Source: an uncultured Bacteroidales bacterium
GTDB lineage: Bacteria > Bacteroidota > Bacteroidia > Bacteroidales > UBA932
Direction of reading: 5' to 3'
Assembly (NCBI GenBank): GCA_900545245.1
Contig: UQYV01000058.1
Location: 1 to 12,669, forward strand
DNA: 12,669 bases
Shown here: piece after piece, positions 12,646 to 12,669 of the stretch
Layout: the number at the start of each line of letters is the position of its first letter
Position numbering within the stretch: position 1 is the stretch's first letter
The notes under the pieces: generated by a model
The model's input: the letters and a program-made list of their open reading frames with translations, nothing else
Told to the model about the DNA's origin: nothing
Database searches by the model: none
Position numbers and translations under genes: made by a program

Positions 12646-12669
12646 ATGATTATATATCCCGACAAAATA
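12646..12669 (+). CDS. First 8 codons of a divergent gene (cut by window end)
   Basis: ATG 12646 opens a frame reading MIIYPDKI to the last base, at a sensible distance from a plus-strand -7 box. Eight residues are too few to name the product. Confidence 0.4.

Overview
The window looks like chromosomal DNA from a member of the Bacteroidales. The evidence is the repeated TAnnTTTG type -7 boxes with a TTG-like -33 element, leaders that are A/T-rich and lack Shine-Dalgarno sequences, an S9B dipeptidyl peptidase with a Sec signal, and DUF4143 and AAA-ATPase_like ATPase-nuclease proteins, which are typical of that order. I cannot name a genus from the sequence.

Left third (1-2990), accessory-looking: a headless fragment of an AAA-ATPase_like gene (1-111, minus) runs off the left edge. 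Next come a promoter carrying two matching 16-bp inverted-repeat operators and an AAA_14/DUF4143 ATPase (197-1402, plus). This converges on a full-length AAA-ATPase_like/PD-(D/E)XK gene (1429-2967, minus). The left fragment is a near-identical direct repeat of an internal part of that full-length gene, so this locus can recombine.

Middle (2990-4763): a continuous plus-strand ORF joins a macro-domain-like N-terminal module to an FMN nitroreductase. It converges, across a hairpin, on a 50-residue basic protein with a CxxC motif and a tandem repeat (4397-4549, minus), which is too short for most gene calling. Upstream of the small gene lies a near-consensus minus-strand promoter and a strong intrinsic terminator inside the leader. 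This suggests either an sRNA of about 88 nt or an attenuator.

Right two thirds (4764-12669), core-like and all minus strand except the right edge: glnS, an output-less four-helix/HAMP membrane receptor, trkH and a RecD-like SF1 helicase are packed with gaps of 2 nt, 12 nt (if trkH starts at its TTG) and a 1-nt TAATG overlap. This indicates one operon running from a promoter at about 12600. The operon ends in a striking 126-bp element (6960-7085). A perfect 23-bp inverted repeat encloses three hairpins, each with a perfect 7-bp stem, giving a cloverleaf-like fold. Downstream is a secreted prolyl dipeptidyl peptidase gene. At the right edge a divergent promoter and the first 8 codons of another gene are visible.

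The strongest undescribed-element candidates are the 126-bp cloverleaf repeat, the terminated leader with its 50-residue protein, the macro-like/nitroreductase fusion, and the repeat-flanked ATPase-nuclease locus with its twin operators.
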